A stretch of 64,000 bases of DNA from NCBI GenBank assembly GCA_022225965.2, contig JAKJXP020000002.1, positions 496,001 through 560,000 of the forward strand, read 5' to 3'. The stretch comes from Diatrype stigma. Lineage: Eukaryota > Ascomycota > Sordariomycetes > Xylariales > Diatrypaceae. This document shows positions 1-11,867 of this stretch, one piece after another. The notes below the pieces were generated by a model, which saw only the letters and a program-made list of their open reading frames with translations, did not search any database and was not told the origin of the DNA. Each line of letters starts with the position of its first letter. Position 1 is the stretch's first letter. A program made the position numbers and the translations under genes.

Positions 1-690
1 CTGACGAGGGTATGAGCCTTCCCCTCTCTGTATTACTTCCATACCCCTAACGCCACCACCTATTACCACCTGATGATATATGTATGTATAGAGAAGATAC
101 GATGGGAATACATAGACGGATTGGTTAAAAGAGGACCACCATGGCTAGGCTCAGCAATCTCGTTGAATTGAAGACGGTATTGTTGTCTCCGATCATGTCA
201 ACTGCAATGAACCTTTATCTGGATGTCCGGATGTACTGCTTGCCTGCCTCGCCGTCTTCGCAAATGTATTCCCGCATAACAAGCTAACAGTTAGGCAGTG
301 TTGGCGAACGTTGGAATGATTGTGACATCGAGAAGATAGAATTATCCTGACTCTTATTGGCAAAGGTGGCTGAGCAGAACATTAAAAGTAGCAACTTGAT
401 TCATCGCATCGATTTCAAATGTATCTGCATACCTACGTCAAGCAAATGCTTCTTCACCAAATCGAAAACCTGCAGAATGACTTTTAGATGGCTCGGTAAG
501 TCGCCAGACACATCCGGGACCTAATATCCATAGCCGCCTAGTAACGTAGGTAACTTAGCCTCTCGCAACAAAGTCCATGGCCATATCCGGGAAAAAAAAA
601 AAAAAAAAAAAGACATATCCAGGCAAGCAGTCAAGGAAATACACCCAAGCGTCCATTCCACCCCGCCTAACTCTACGGTCATCAATCAAA
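1..690. other. Non-coding stretch downstream of the glutaminase gene
   Basis: No open frame here has coding character. The stretch would hold the 3' UTR and terminator of the minus-strand glutaminase gene ending at 691. A 20-base A homopolymer lies at 592-611; on the transcribed strand it is a T-run about 80 bases past the stop codon. Nothing else was recognised. Confidence 0.5.
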
Positions 691-3600
691 TCAGTGCTCC
701 AAATCCAGCTGCCCCTCAACGCCCGAATTCCGAACGACCCGCTCCCTCTTGACCTGCCGCATACCCTGCGCCGCAGCGGCAGCCGCATCGTCGGCGGTAG
801 TGTCCGAGACATTGACGAAGTTATTCGTCGCCAGCGGGATCGGCGGGCCCGGCACATCGGCGGCATCCGGCCCCGCGACCAAAGCACCCGTGCCATTGCG
901 CTTGAAGACGGACCCGGCGGTATCGCCCGCGGCGGGGGTCCTAGCGCGCTGGCCCGTGCGGCCGAGGGCGAGCAGGGCGTAGTGGCCGCCGGCGACGGGG
1001 CGGGCCTTGAAGGCGGCGCCGCCCGGGGGGTAGTCGCCGCTGCCGGTGGTCATGAACAGGTCGCCGAAGGGGTGCTCGGTGGCGGTCTCGTTGAGCCAGT
1101 AGGCCAGCGCGTTGACGACGAGGCGGCGCGTCGCCGGCCCGCTGCCCGCCGCCGCCCACACCGCCCAGTCCGACTTGGTCAGCGCCGCGCGGCTGTCGAG
1201 CGGCACCCCGAACGCCTGCGACACCGTCTCGTACCACGACGACTGCATCTCGTACAGCGCCGGCGAGGCGAGGCCCATGTTCAGGAGCTTGTCGTAGAAG
1301 ATGTTGTAGACTGTTGTTGTGTGGCGACGGCCGATGAATCATCGTTAGCTTTTGTGCTTTTTCTTCTTCAATCTTATTTGTCATTGCGTGTGTCTTTATT
1401 CCTGCGCTCATCCATCACTCCATCACATATGGCTGGGAAAGGGGGGCGGAAAGGAGGTGGGTACGCAACGGGGGGTAACTTACGCAGGCCCCAACTGGAG
1501 CGCCACTGGTAGGCGAGCATCGTGTGCTTACCACTCGGGTCGATAGCCAGCTCCTCCCACTTTTGGTAGTATTCCCGCGCCGTGGTGGAGAGAAACGCCG
1601 CATCCTCGGATTCTTCTATAACGCGGGCGATCGACGCCATCGCTTGTAGGCCGACGATGCCTTTGAGAGCCAGGTTTGTCTAAACAGTGTCACACAATCA
1701 GCAACTGCCTTTCACGAATCGGGAAAACTTGAAATGCAACGTCGCCAAATCTTGTTCGGGGTGGAGACTCGAGGCCATTGGGGCAGCAGGTGACAAGGAC
1801 CTATCGATTAGTCTCCGAACTACCACTTACCTGGTTGGCGAGGGTTCCCGCAAAGTCGTCGGTGCTGAACTGCACGGCAGGGATGAGAGAGAACCTGACG
1901 AGGTACTGCGCAAACTGGATGAGAAGTGGGTAGTGCAGGCGCAGGTAGTCGACGTCGCCGGTGAACTTGTAGTACGCATAGCTCATGAGGATGATATTAC
2001 CGCTCTCCTCGACCGGCATGTACTCGTCGTCGCCCATGACGTGGCCCGTGGCGTTGGGGAAGCGCGCGCCGATGTCGTGCATGCAGTACCCCTGCGGGTA
2101 CAGGTTGGCCTCCTGGATCTCGAACAGCGGCTGCAGCACATACCGCAGCATCTCCGGGTTCGCGTACAGGAAGAACGGCGACACTGGGTATATTACGTCC
2201 ACCGTGTTCATATTCCCTGTTGAAAGGGTTAGCTATGTGCATCGAACCCCTGCCTTTCCCCCTCGCGGAGATCAAGTGAATTGATTAGCCTTACCGTTGC
2301 TCGAGATCTCCTTTTGGAACATAAGCGGCTTGCTCCCGTTGCTTCCCTTGCCATCGCTCGATTCGCCCGGGGGTACAGCATACACATATGCACCCATGAC
2401 CTGGCGGGCCGAGAGGGCCACGATGGCGTAGTAGGACTCGGCTTCAGAAATGAACGGTACGGCGACACCGCTGGAGTTGTTAGGGTTCAGGAAGCCGTAG
2501 GCTGTGTCTGAGTCGAACTCATACTGCTGCCCGTATTGATCGGTTCCATTTGCCATTGATTGGAATTTTCTCAGAGCATTGTCGGTACGGATTGGGTGCT
2601 CGGCACCTTCATAGAAAGTATTGATGTCGGCCTTGAGCTGTGCTTCGAAGGCGCCACCGAGCGCTTGTGCCTCGTGGAAGTCGTCCCAGTGGAAGTGGAT
2701 CATCTCATGAAGCTCCCCGTAACACTTCCGCCACCAGGGCGCCAACTCCGCCATTCCACCCGCGTGCATGTATTTCACGACGGGGTCCTGTATGCTTCCT
2801 ACTGTGTACCGTACCGAGGCCTTGGACACCGAGTCGAAATCATGGGCAAACGCAAATATCGGCCCACGATTGCCGAAGGGGCGAGGGGCTGGGCCCGTGA
2901 GCGTCAACTTGTTAAGGTACTCAAACCGGACAGAGTCGGTAAGTCCTTGCTTGAAAGAGAAACTCGCAGCTTCCATGGGACTGGTGCTGTATGAGAAATT
3001 GCCCCATTGGGGGAAGTCGCCCATGTCGCCAAACACAAATTGATCAGCTCGCCGGGAAATCCAGCTATAAACTTCGTCAGGAGACTTGGTGGTGTCGTGA
3101 CTATGTCCCTTGAACGGTGCCGCGCCCTTGTAAAGGTCGGAAAAGATTTGCCAGTCCCAATATTCGCCCATCCAGCTGGAACTCACATCCGAGTAGAATT
3201 TTACAAAATGGGGGTTCCCATCGGTCGATTGTACACTTGTCGTCAGGTAGCTCAGGGGTATGGAGCTTCGGCAAATGTCCGTTGGGATCACTGGAGAGAA
3301 AAAGCTGGCAGTGACTAGGACCGGTCCTGCCTTGAAAGTGAAGTTGGAGTACTGGGAGTCATAGGTGACATCTTGTGGGATTGCTGGTTTGAATGAGGAG
3401 AGAGGTGGCAGCTCATTGACAGCAGTACCCATGTACTCGTAGGAGACATCGTCTACGGTGACAATGCCTTCCCATCCGACATAATCCCCTGGCCACTATG
3501 CCCTTTGATGTTAGCATCTGTTCTTTCTGATAGCCATCATGAAGGTGCTTGGCAGCAGCATGTACTGCAATCGCCCAAACCAGCTTTCGCCCTTGCCTCA

Positions 3601-3874
3601 TATCACAAGGGTATGGCTTAAGACAGCAATAACGACCGCGAAGACTTACAAATCGCGGACTCAAGCTGTTCAATGTTGAGTACTTCGAAGTGGTGGACCA
3701 AACATTGGTATAAGGACTCCGCACTGCAAGAGGGATGGCAGGAGGTCGGACTGGCGCATAGTTTGGAATCTCATTTCCATTCAGGTCTGTAGCACCAGTG
3801 GATGCATTTTGCGCAAGTCCTGTGGCCCAGAGAAGAGCGGAGGTGACCAACCAGTACCAATTCACAGCTCGCAT
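691..3874 (-). CDS. gtaA: Secreted glutaminase A-like protein (GtaA family)
   Basis: Spliced from five exons: 3650-3874, 2295-3495, 1831-2216, 1484-1679 and 691-1310. Every intron (154, 78, 151 and 173 bp) has GT..AG ends and keeps frame, giving 875 residues. The ATG at 3874 starts a clear signal peptide (about residues 1-21, MRAVNWYWLVTSALLWATGLA), so the enzyme is probably exported. The central and C-terminal parts match the fungal GtaA family: HDIGARFPNATGH at about 522-534, WGLLYN rebuilt exactly across the last splice junction at about 667-672, and TKSDW at 714-718. By family knowledge these are the N-terminal DUF5127, central DUF4965 and C-terminal DUF1793 regions of enzymes that hydrolyse extracellular glutamine to glutamate. 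Many N-x-S/T sites fit secretion. The C-terminal tail from about residue 800 is Ala/Asp-rich and less conserved. The family call is strong; substrate specificity is inferred from the family. Confidence 0.88.
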
Positions 3875-5848
3875 GACTATTGTGTGCTGGGGCAATGGTT
3901 GTATAGGATAAGAGGCGATGGTAGTATCCTTAAGGGGTAGGTTAGGGGGTGGATTGGATACTCGATAGGTCCTTCCCGAGTTGGATAGATATATTGGTGC
4001 CCAGTCCGTAGCATCGATTGTGATGGTATTGATATGTAGAAGCGTTTGAGGGTGATATATGTGTTTGTATCAGAACGTATATGAAAGTATACCCGAGGGA
4101 AGGCTCATCCCGTTTGCTTGTTTGTGAGGGATTGGGTGATATATCTGGTCGCTAAGGTAACCGCCAGTTGGTCGGATTGGCTGCTCCCTGCATTAGTGAT
4201 CTTGTGCATTCCACGATTTCCCTTCTTGACCATTACGCAACATTGACTATCACAGGTAAGGAAAGCGTTACAGGCGAGTTATTGGTCATATGACGCCAGA
4301 CGTAAGTCTCCCGATGAAAATGGCTAACTGGTATGGTTACCTATCAACGTAGCGTAGGCGGTCAAGGATGCGGTAGGACCTCGAAAGGAGTCACAGCTTC
4401 GAGTCAGTCCTCAGTGATATATGCAAGATAAATGCGAGTTCTATGCCATCTAACACCCTTTAACGCCTGTGAAACCATTAAGCATAGTCACTACACGTTT
4501 TCTTACCGGTAGGTTCGCGGGCCACAAGCATGTCGTCACCCATCGTGGCACGCGCTTGCATCCAGCGCACTCGAGATATTGACCACCACATGCTTCTGCC
4601 CGCTCTCCGGCTACTCCTGCTGTCACCCAATGGGAAGTGACAAAAGGCTAAGTGTTTGTCCTGAATATGGCCAGGGGAGATGCTGATCAAAAGTATTGTC
4701 TATTACCCCTCTACTCCGTTTCTCCCAGTTCAGCTATTTCACGTTTCACGGTGTAACTTTATAGTGGCACAAGCTTATTCTTTCGCGGACAGGTCATTCA
4801 GCAGTACGAAGGTTATCCTTACCTCACTTTAAGACTTCGAACTTGACCTTCTGATATGCTGGTCCGTTTCCTTCTTCCATACACGGTTCTCATGGACCAG
4901 TAGTGTGGTGCTATGTCTGAACGACTACATTTCAACTGTTCATACCAAAAAATATGACACGTTGTATGAGAAGACCACAGATACATGAAATGGAAGACCT
5001 CATTCCTATATGCTGATACTGGAGAGAGAATAGGAGAGGTCTTGACTTTCCCAAATATGTGTGTTCTTTCGTGAACGGCCATCCTATCTCAACTATGTTA
5101 TGACGGACTGTCTATACAGCATTGACCGGGAAAACCATGTTTTAACATCCTGTACGAATGCAATCAAACAAAGGTTTACAGAATACTACTCTCGCGTGAT
5201 GATACCCATGCAAACAAAGTTTTACACGAAACAGTTGTAAGTTGACACTAAGAGAGGTTTATGTCAACAGACTTAGCATATGGACTGTCGGTGTCTGTAT
5301 GCAAGCTCATATTCTAGATGGCATAAAGCTGGCATTGATTCCTAGTATAAACATGGTACCATAAATTGGTGCTACTATAGATACAACTTCATACCCCGAT
5401 AATAGCCCAATATATCAGTTTGTCGATCAACCGGGATTTGCATTGCACCATGTAGAAACGACTGGGATGGCCATCTGATAAATCCGAGTTCTTTCCTAGA
5501 AAACATGCAGGCGACTTGAGGCGAAGGGTGATACGAAAACAGCAACATGTCACTTCTAAGCTATATTTAGGGTAACTTAGCGTTGGGCCGTTCTACGTGA
5601 TAAGATCCCGAGATGTATTCCCCAAGAAGTAGCTAATGGCATAATCCAATGATTTCTAGAGTATCGAAATATGCCTCAGGATGAGATTATGTGAGGAATG
5701 GCACAAACCAGAAACGACGAACTTGATACATTGTAGTTGAGCTGTCAGATCTTGCTAGAGTCTTAGCAGTACCTGGATTGCCCGGCACCGAGCCCCTATT
5801 TTATGCCAAGAAACCTCGGCTTTTGGCGAAAAGCTCGGCATATTGAAC

Positions 5849-5859
5849 CCGAAGCTCGG
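5849..5859. promoter_or_regulatory. CCG-N5-CGG palindrome, copy 1
   Basis: The sequence CCGAAGCTCGG is an everted/inverted CGG pair with a 5-base spacer, the geometry bound by dimeric Zn2Cys6 regulators. It lies 194 bases before the ATG of the Zn2Cys6 gene at 6053. Function is inferred. Confidence 0.45.
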
Positions 5860-5909
5860 GGAATGATCAGCACTAAGCTACTATAGGTTACTCGAAGCAT
5901 GCGCCAAAC

Positions 5910-5920
5910 CCGAAGTTCGG
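5910..5920. promoter_or_regulatory. CCG-N5-CGG palindrome, copy 2
   Basis: The sequence CCGAAGTTCGG differs from the first copy by one spacer base and lies 61 bases further on, 133 bases before the ATG at 6053. A pair of matched sites in front of a zinc-cluster regulator suggests autoregulation, but binding is not shown. Confidence 0.45.
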
Positions 5921-6052
5921 TGTTAAGCCATCCTACTCTTCGGCTTTCCCACAACGATTACAGTTCGTTGTCTTCCATGATCGGGAGATATTTTTGTTTT
6001 TCACGGGCAATGCGTGACATAGCCTCTAGCCTACTGATAATACAACTTCATC

Positions 6053-8747
6053 ATGACCGAACAAAGCGGGACCATGTCACGTAAACACCGACGACGAACG
6101 CCGAAATCGTGCAGGCAGTGAGCTAAACCCCAATACCCCATCATGTGGTTGGTATGGCTTCGTTCGTGGTATTTTCGGAAGTCAAATCTCAGGAAAGCCA
6201 CTAGTGATGCAATACCATCTATACTTCCATAGCTAAGGCGGGAACTAACACTCAATCGATAGATGCCGTGAACGGAAAATCAGATGCGACAGAGGGTTGC
6301 CATGCCGCCCCTGTAAAAGATCAAGGAGCGCGTTGCACTGCTCATATGAAAGGGAAACGCTAGCCATATCTGGCCATGTGCACTCCCATGAGAAACTTGG
6401 TCACGACCGTGCAGACCCTAATGGACCTTCTCAACCTGTGGAGACACAAGCACAGCCTCCATCAGATCATGGAGTTCAGCAGCTGCCGAATGATGCGGCT
6501 GGAGGCTCAGATCAGAGACTCTCGTTATTGGACCAGGCCGGGGATGGTGTGAATGTCGATCCTGTGCTCAAACAGACCGAAGCACGGTCCATGGAGGAGT
6601 TGCAGAAGAGAATCACGCGGCTCGAGCAACAGCTCCACTCCGTGGCCCGCGAGAGAACGATACCGGGTGGGGCCGGGCTGTCGGTTGCTGCACCTCGGCC
6701 CCATCTCCGAGTCGAAGCGGGCAAAACTAGGCTGTTCGGACAGAGCCATTGGATGCATTCATTGGAGCAAGTAGGTAGTTCCGTCTATGACTTATCCGAG
6801 GCGTACAAACAAGCAGCTGCTGACCATCACCAATTAGTTCCAAACCCTGGCGGGGATACAGTCCCAACCGTATTGCAACATCGACGAGTACCAGGCCCAG
6901 TTAGCCGAGATGGTCCCCATGATAACCGAAGCAATCAACTTCCGAACATCGAGAAAGAGCAATGAGTTGGCAAGACTTCATGGCGTTATGCCAGACCTCT
7001 TAGACACGATGCCACCGAGGGCAGTGTGCGATCAAGCTGTAGAAGCCTATCTCCGCACATTCGAACAGATCTTCCGTATCCTCCACATCCCGACCTTCCG
7101 GCGGGAATATGACGCGTTCTGGGACGATCCCGAATCTTCGCCCATGGAATTTGTCCTGAAGCTTGTCCTGGTAATCGCGGTTGGAGGGGTGTTCTTGGCG
7201 GATCGGGCTCGCTCGGATGAAATCCGGGGCCTCGCTCGTAGTTGGACGTATGCCGCACAGTGGTGGATCATGGGACCGACAGAACGGGAAGCCATGAATC
7301 TGGGCGGCGTCCAAGTGTTTTGCTTGCTCATACTCACCCGTGACGTGAACTCCCTAGGGGGAGCAACATCCATAGCAACAGAGTCGCTGCTGAAGCTGGC
7401 ATTCACAATCGGGTTGCATCTCGATCCTAACACGTTCCGTTCCCTTTCCAAGCTGCAGGCCGAACTGCGGCGTCGCCTGTGGATTACCGTAGTAGAGATC
7501 ACCGTGCTGGCATCGTTGGACTCAACGTTGCCCCTATCACACTTCCTTGGTAGTTTCAAACCCAAACCGCCCACCAACATCTGCGACGAAGACCTCGATT
7601 CAGGGGAGCAGCCAAGTGGCAGCAGGTTATCGTCAAACGGACTCAGCACAGACTGCTCCCTGCAGCTCCTACTGGCCAAATCACTCGCGTTGCGAATCGA
7701 CGTCGTCCACGAGCTCAACAACGGGCACCGCGAGCTTTCCTACGAACGGGCCCTCGAGTTCGGGAACGCACTGACCTCGCACTGCCGGGAGATCGCGGCC
7801 TTCTTCGACCGGGAGGGCAAGGCCGGGTACCACGACTCCGGGCGGTTCCACCGCAAGTTCCTGGACACGTACATGCGGCGCCTGATCCTGTTCGCCCACC
7901 GCCCGTTCTGCCTCCACTCCCGCCGCGACCCCCGCTTCTTCCTGGCGCGCAAGATCTGCCTCGAGTCGAGCCTGATCACCACGGAGGGCTGCGCTGAAGG
8001 AGAAGAGGAAGACAGGATGAGCCTGCCGCCGTTCGGACCCTCGGACGACTTCAGCCGCATGTGCGTCCGGGGCAGCGGGCTTTTCAAGGGCGGCCTGAGC
8101 TCGGACGCCATCTCCGCCATCGGGGCCGAAATCATCACCCAGATCGAAGAAGAGATCACCACCACCGCCGGGTCGTCGAGAACATCAACAGCATCGCTCG
8201 GCTCATCATTCGGATCATCAGCGGCTACGGCTACGGCGAGCGACCCTCTCGTGCGGCTGTCGCGGAGGAACAGGGAGCCCCTGATGCGGCGCTTGGAACA
8301 CGTCCACGGGCAGCTGCGACAGGTCATCGCGCTGGGGCGTCTGAGCACGAAGCGGTACATCTTCACGTCGGGGGTGCTCGCCCAGATCCGAGCGATGGAG
8401 GCCGGGGAGGACCCGAAGCCCCTGATCTTCGAAGCGCTCAAGGATGGCCTTAGGGAATGCATCGCCTTGTTCAGAGCGTCAGCGGGGGCAAGTTCCGCGG
8501 GCGTGGGCGCGCCGACGCCTGCGATGACGGACGACAGCAACCCTTTCAGCCTCGAGGGGATGAATTGGTTTGGATTCGACTTTAGCTCCCTGGTAGGTTA
8601 TACCCTCGATTCCTACTTGTACTCTGAAAGAAAATACTGTTACTGATACACAATTTTTGGCTTGGATTTTAGGACCCCAACTTCGTTTTTGATGTCCCAG
8701 ACATCCTCAATTCGCCGACATTGACGGCAAGCGATACTATGCTCTAA
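6053..8747 (+). CDS. Zn2Cys6 transcription factor with fungal-specific TF domain
   Basis: Spliced from 6053-6117, 6263-6770, 6838-8592 and 8673-8747 (introns of 145, 67 and 80 bp), giving 800 residues. The first intron splits the zinc cluster: exon 1 supplies SCRQ and exon 2 continues CRERKIRCD, completing C20-x2-C23-x6-C30-x5-C36-x2-C39-x8-C48. This perfect fit strongly supports the junction. A coiled coil follows at about 128-150 (MEELQKRITRLEQQL), the usual dimerisation element. From about 250 (CDQAVEAYLRTFEQIFRILH) comes the fungal_trans-type middle homology region. The last exon adds a short acidic tail ending DTML. Another in-frame ATG lies at 6074. As a family it is a nuclear sequence-specific regulator; its targets are unknown. 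Two CCG-N5-CGG palindromes in its own promoter suggest autoregulation. Confidence 0.88.
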
Positions 8748-9059
8748 CTGTGGACACGAGTTCAGCTTCCGACGTCACTATACTGAAGACTGACTCTACA
8801 GGTCTCGTATGAAGCATCGAGCTATGGAAACCTCTTAGACTAGGTGGTCTGACGACAGATAAGCAGGGGCAAAGACATATAACCAAGCAACATTATAGAG
8901 GCAATTAGATACCAGAAAAATTTACCCATGACGTGCGAATACATTACTTTTATGTACCACATCTCTGCCAAGATACAAGAGCGACCATCTATGACCCAGG
9001 CACCGCCTCTCTCCCACCTATACTTCCAATCCCCCCCCCCCCCCCCCCTAGGACCTGCC
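8748..9059. repeat. Convergent 3' intergenic region with poly-C tract
   Basis: This lies between the stop codons of two convergent genes. It contains an 18-base C homopolymer at 9031-9048, just past the end of the kinase gene. No coding potential was recognised. Confidence 0.6.
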
Positions 9060-10808
9060 TTAGCCATCATCCCTCTGAATCGCCGCATTCGCCCGATTGA
9101 TCTGCCCAAAGACGACCTGATCAAAGCTCGCATCGCCCGGCTCCGTCTCGCCGTCGTAGATCATGCGGCGGAGCACGGCGGCGATGAACGGGTCGGTCTC
9201 GCGCGGCGACCCCTGCCCGTACGCCGCGGCGCCCTTGCGCGCGCCGGCCTCGGCCGCGCGCAGCATCGCGGCCAGGGACGGCCGGTCCCGCACCTGCCAG
9301 GCGAGGCAGCGCGCCAGGAGGTCGCGCAGCTCGGCGTCCAGCGTCGCGTACCGCGTGCCGAAGTGGCCGAGCGGCGCCGGCAGGATCTCCGCCGCGGACG
9401 TGTCGATGCCCTGGTAGACGACGCGGCGCTGCGACCAGTTGGCTTGCCGCGTGATCAGGGTCATCATTACCTGGGTTTGGGGTAGTGGTGGGTCAGTTGG
9501 GTGCGAAGGTAATGGCGGCTGGTTAGATGGATGCCAGTTTCCTTTCTCAGGTTGTGTATGTGCGAAGCGAAGAGTGCAGGATTCTGGGGGTGATGGGTAA
9601 GGGCTTTGGAGGAAGGGGGGGGGGGCAGGTACGCGAAGAGATGCATGAGTAGAGGTATATCGATAGACGTTACGGGGACGGCATGTAAGGGGTACATACC
9701 ATGGCTGCCTTCCGTAGGTTCTCGCTCAGGCCTATTGCCCCCTCTTTGGCCATGCCGAAGTCGATGAATTTCAGAACGGGCGCAAACGCGTGTTCGGGGA
9801 ATGGACCGCCTTTGATACCGACCATGACTAGTTACACTACGTTAGTAAGGTGCGAGACATATATTCCGTCGTTGTCCACAATGTAGTTACCGTTCGCCAA
9901 ATGCATGTCCCCGTGTTCTATCTTGCTTGGTGCTCTCCCGTCGGTAGGGATTGTCTCAAGCCATGGAGGAGCGTCTGGGCCGGCATTCCTCGGATACGCC
10001 AGGCCGATGCAGGCTCTTATCACTGTATTCCCTAGTGTAAGCAACGCCCTCAACCCGACTCCGGTTGCCGTGTAGTCTATTGTACCCAGCAGTGATAGGA
10101 TAACGTACGGCAGAGAAAGAACGCCCATAGTATTCTATTGGGAAGCAGTAGTCTATGCTGGACAAGTCTATAGTGTAGCCTAGCCAGATCTGCGTTTTGC
10201 ATATATTCCAACACTATCACAGGCCCGGACAGACCTATCAATGAGACTGAAATCTCAGCCCCGCGGCTGAATGCCCTGCGTATTCGCCTGGTGCCGACCA
10301 TGGCCCTCGCCTCGTCGCGGTCGGCTATGATCCTGACGATGTGCTCCGCACCTCGCAGCCTCTGATAGTTATCGGCATTAGTTTTGATCTCACCCAATCC
10401 AAACCGCTCCTCTAAGAGTACCAGATCTCAACCCTACGCCATACCTGGATCAAGCCAAGCTGGAGAAAGTAGGACAGGGATTTACACGGTAAGTAGGTAG
10501 GTATCTCAGTCCCCATACCCAATACCAACACTTACCCTCAGATAGCGCATCTCGTTCCTCAGATCAGCGTGATGCGCCGCGTCGGCCGCCCGCTTGACGG
10601 CGAGCTTCCGATGCGCATTGCCCCCGAGGTTCTCGACGACCCGGCACGTCAAGCCGTAGGCGCCGCGTCCGAGGAGGCCTTCGAAGGTGAACCGCGGCTG
10701 GCTGCTGAAGTGGACCCGCAACTCTTCTATGACCGCGTTGACCCCGCGGCGCCTGCTGTTACCACCGCCGAGCTGCACGAACGAGCCGGGTGCGGGAGGA
10801 GTCGCCAT
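9060..10808 (-). CDS. Protein kinase, fungal-specific divergent family
   Basis: Spliced from 10536-10808, 10109-10361, 9891-10022, 9700-9827 and 9060-9470 (introns of 174, 86, 63 and 229 bp), 398 residues. All core kinase elements appear in order: Gly-rich loop LGRGAYG (46-52), ATP-anchoring lysine in LAVKRA (K72), helix-C glutamate in RNEMRYLR (E86), catalytic loop HGDMHLAN with D214 and N219 (HGD instead of HRD), and the magnesium motif IDFGMAKEG (D242). The catalytic loop and the LCLIRACIGLAYP helix are each restored exactly across splice junctions, which supports the model. The canonical APE is not evident; EILPAPLGHF occupies about that place. HGD loops with long loop insertions are typical of expanded fungal kinase-like families of unknown target. 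Residues needed for phosphotransfer are present. No membrane or signal segment is seen. Confidence 0.8.
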
Positions 10809-11867
10809 ACCTACCTAGTGTTGCTACGGCCGCAGATTAGGTAAGGTAACGAACGGGCGCATAGTGCGGCTTACATTGCGGTCACAATAGAGGGAAGCGG
10901 GTAGCCGGACATGGCTTTCGCACGCGTTATGCGGAACCTCGCATTGTGATGCTGTGACAAAGAACGTGCTTCGGCTAACGAGCTTGTTGTCAAGCATTTG
11001 CTACTTCCGGAGACCATGTTGATGCTTGCTCTGCCGTCTGGTTGAACAAAGGAAATAAAATGGTTAGCTAGCCGGCAATGCCATGCGCCCATGGATAATA
11101 TACATGATCTATGTGGATTGGCTGTATATGTTGTCGGAAGTTAAAGTCGCCTCGGGTTTATAGGGTAGCTGCTTCATGGATGCCAAGATGATATTCAGCT
11201 GGCCAAAAGGGGCACAATCGCTGCCCCTTGTAAGGCTACCTAGGTATGGTGTATGGTGCCGAGCTGCCGTATTGCTGGGGTACTGTATACATCTGTCCCC
11301 ACCAACTAAACATAGCAATCATATGTCAATCATACCTGCACACGTAATGATCGGCGGTAGAGCGGGAGGCGGTAGGGGCGGTAGGGCTGATGTCCGTGCC
11401 GTGGCTGCGTGGTTGATTGTTCGCCTGACCTGTGCACCGGTGACCAAATATATACCTCCGATGTTCCGACGCGTGTGCAGTGCCAGCACGGCACGTAACC
11501 TCTCTGCCTCTTTGTTCACTTCAGACTCGGGAATATTCCATTCCAAGGTTCTTTGTGGCACAGTGACGACGCCCTAGATGAGATACCGAATCACTGCCAC
11601 TGGGCATTAAGTCCGCCAGTCCGCCAGTCCGCCAGACTACAGCGTTTGAATCACCCAATATCTCTAGTGTCTCCACTCTTTCGGGCTGTAGCCCAATAAA
11701 TACACTCCGTTTACTTCGTACTTGCGTTAATACTGCAGACGTATGTATGTATGTACATACGCATCTGTATCAACGGCAGATTCTAGGTTGATTAAGACCT
11801 AAAAACCTCTTTCATGAAGCTCTTTTCGTCCCCGTTTCTGTTTCCATTTTCAATTTACGAGTCGTAA
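10809..11867. repeat. Intergenic region with short tandem repeats
   Basis: This lies between divergent genes. Short frames occur on both strands but none has a recognisable domain or consistent splicing. There is a three-copy GTCCGCCA tandem at about 11611-11635 and an imperfect GTATGTATGTACATAC palindrome near 11742-11761. Confidence 0.5.

Larger units (their letters stand above)
3875..6052. other. Shared upstream region between gtaA and a regulator gene
   Basis: About 2.2 kb between two divergent genes. Only short shadow frames occur and none has splice-supported continuity, so I see no gene. The right end (about 5780-5930) is rich in CTCGG/CCGAG half-sites, including two perfect CCG-N5-CGG palindromes listed separately. 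Confidence 0.55.

Noticed and set aside
577..1512. A 311-codon plus-strand frame over the glutaminase gene
   Set aside because: It is the antisense shadow of GC-rich glutaminase exons; it begins with poly-lysine from an A run and has no domain.
11319..11561. A minus-strand frame with coiled-coil-like start (WNIPESEVNKEAERLRAVLA)
   Set aside because: It has no ATG in good context, no splice-supported extension and no recognised domain.
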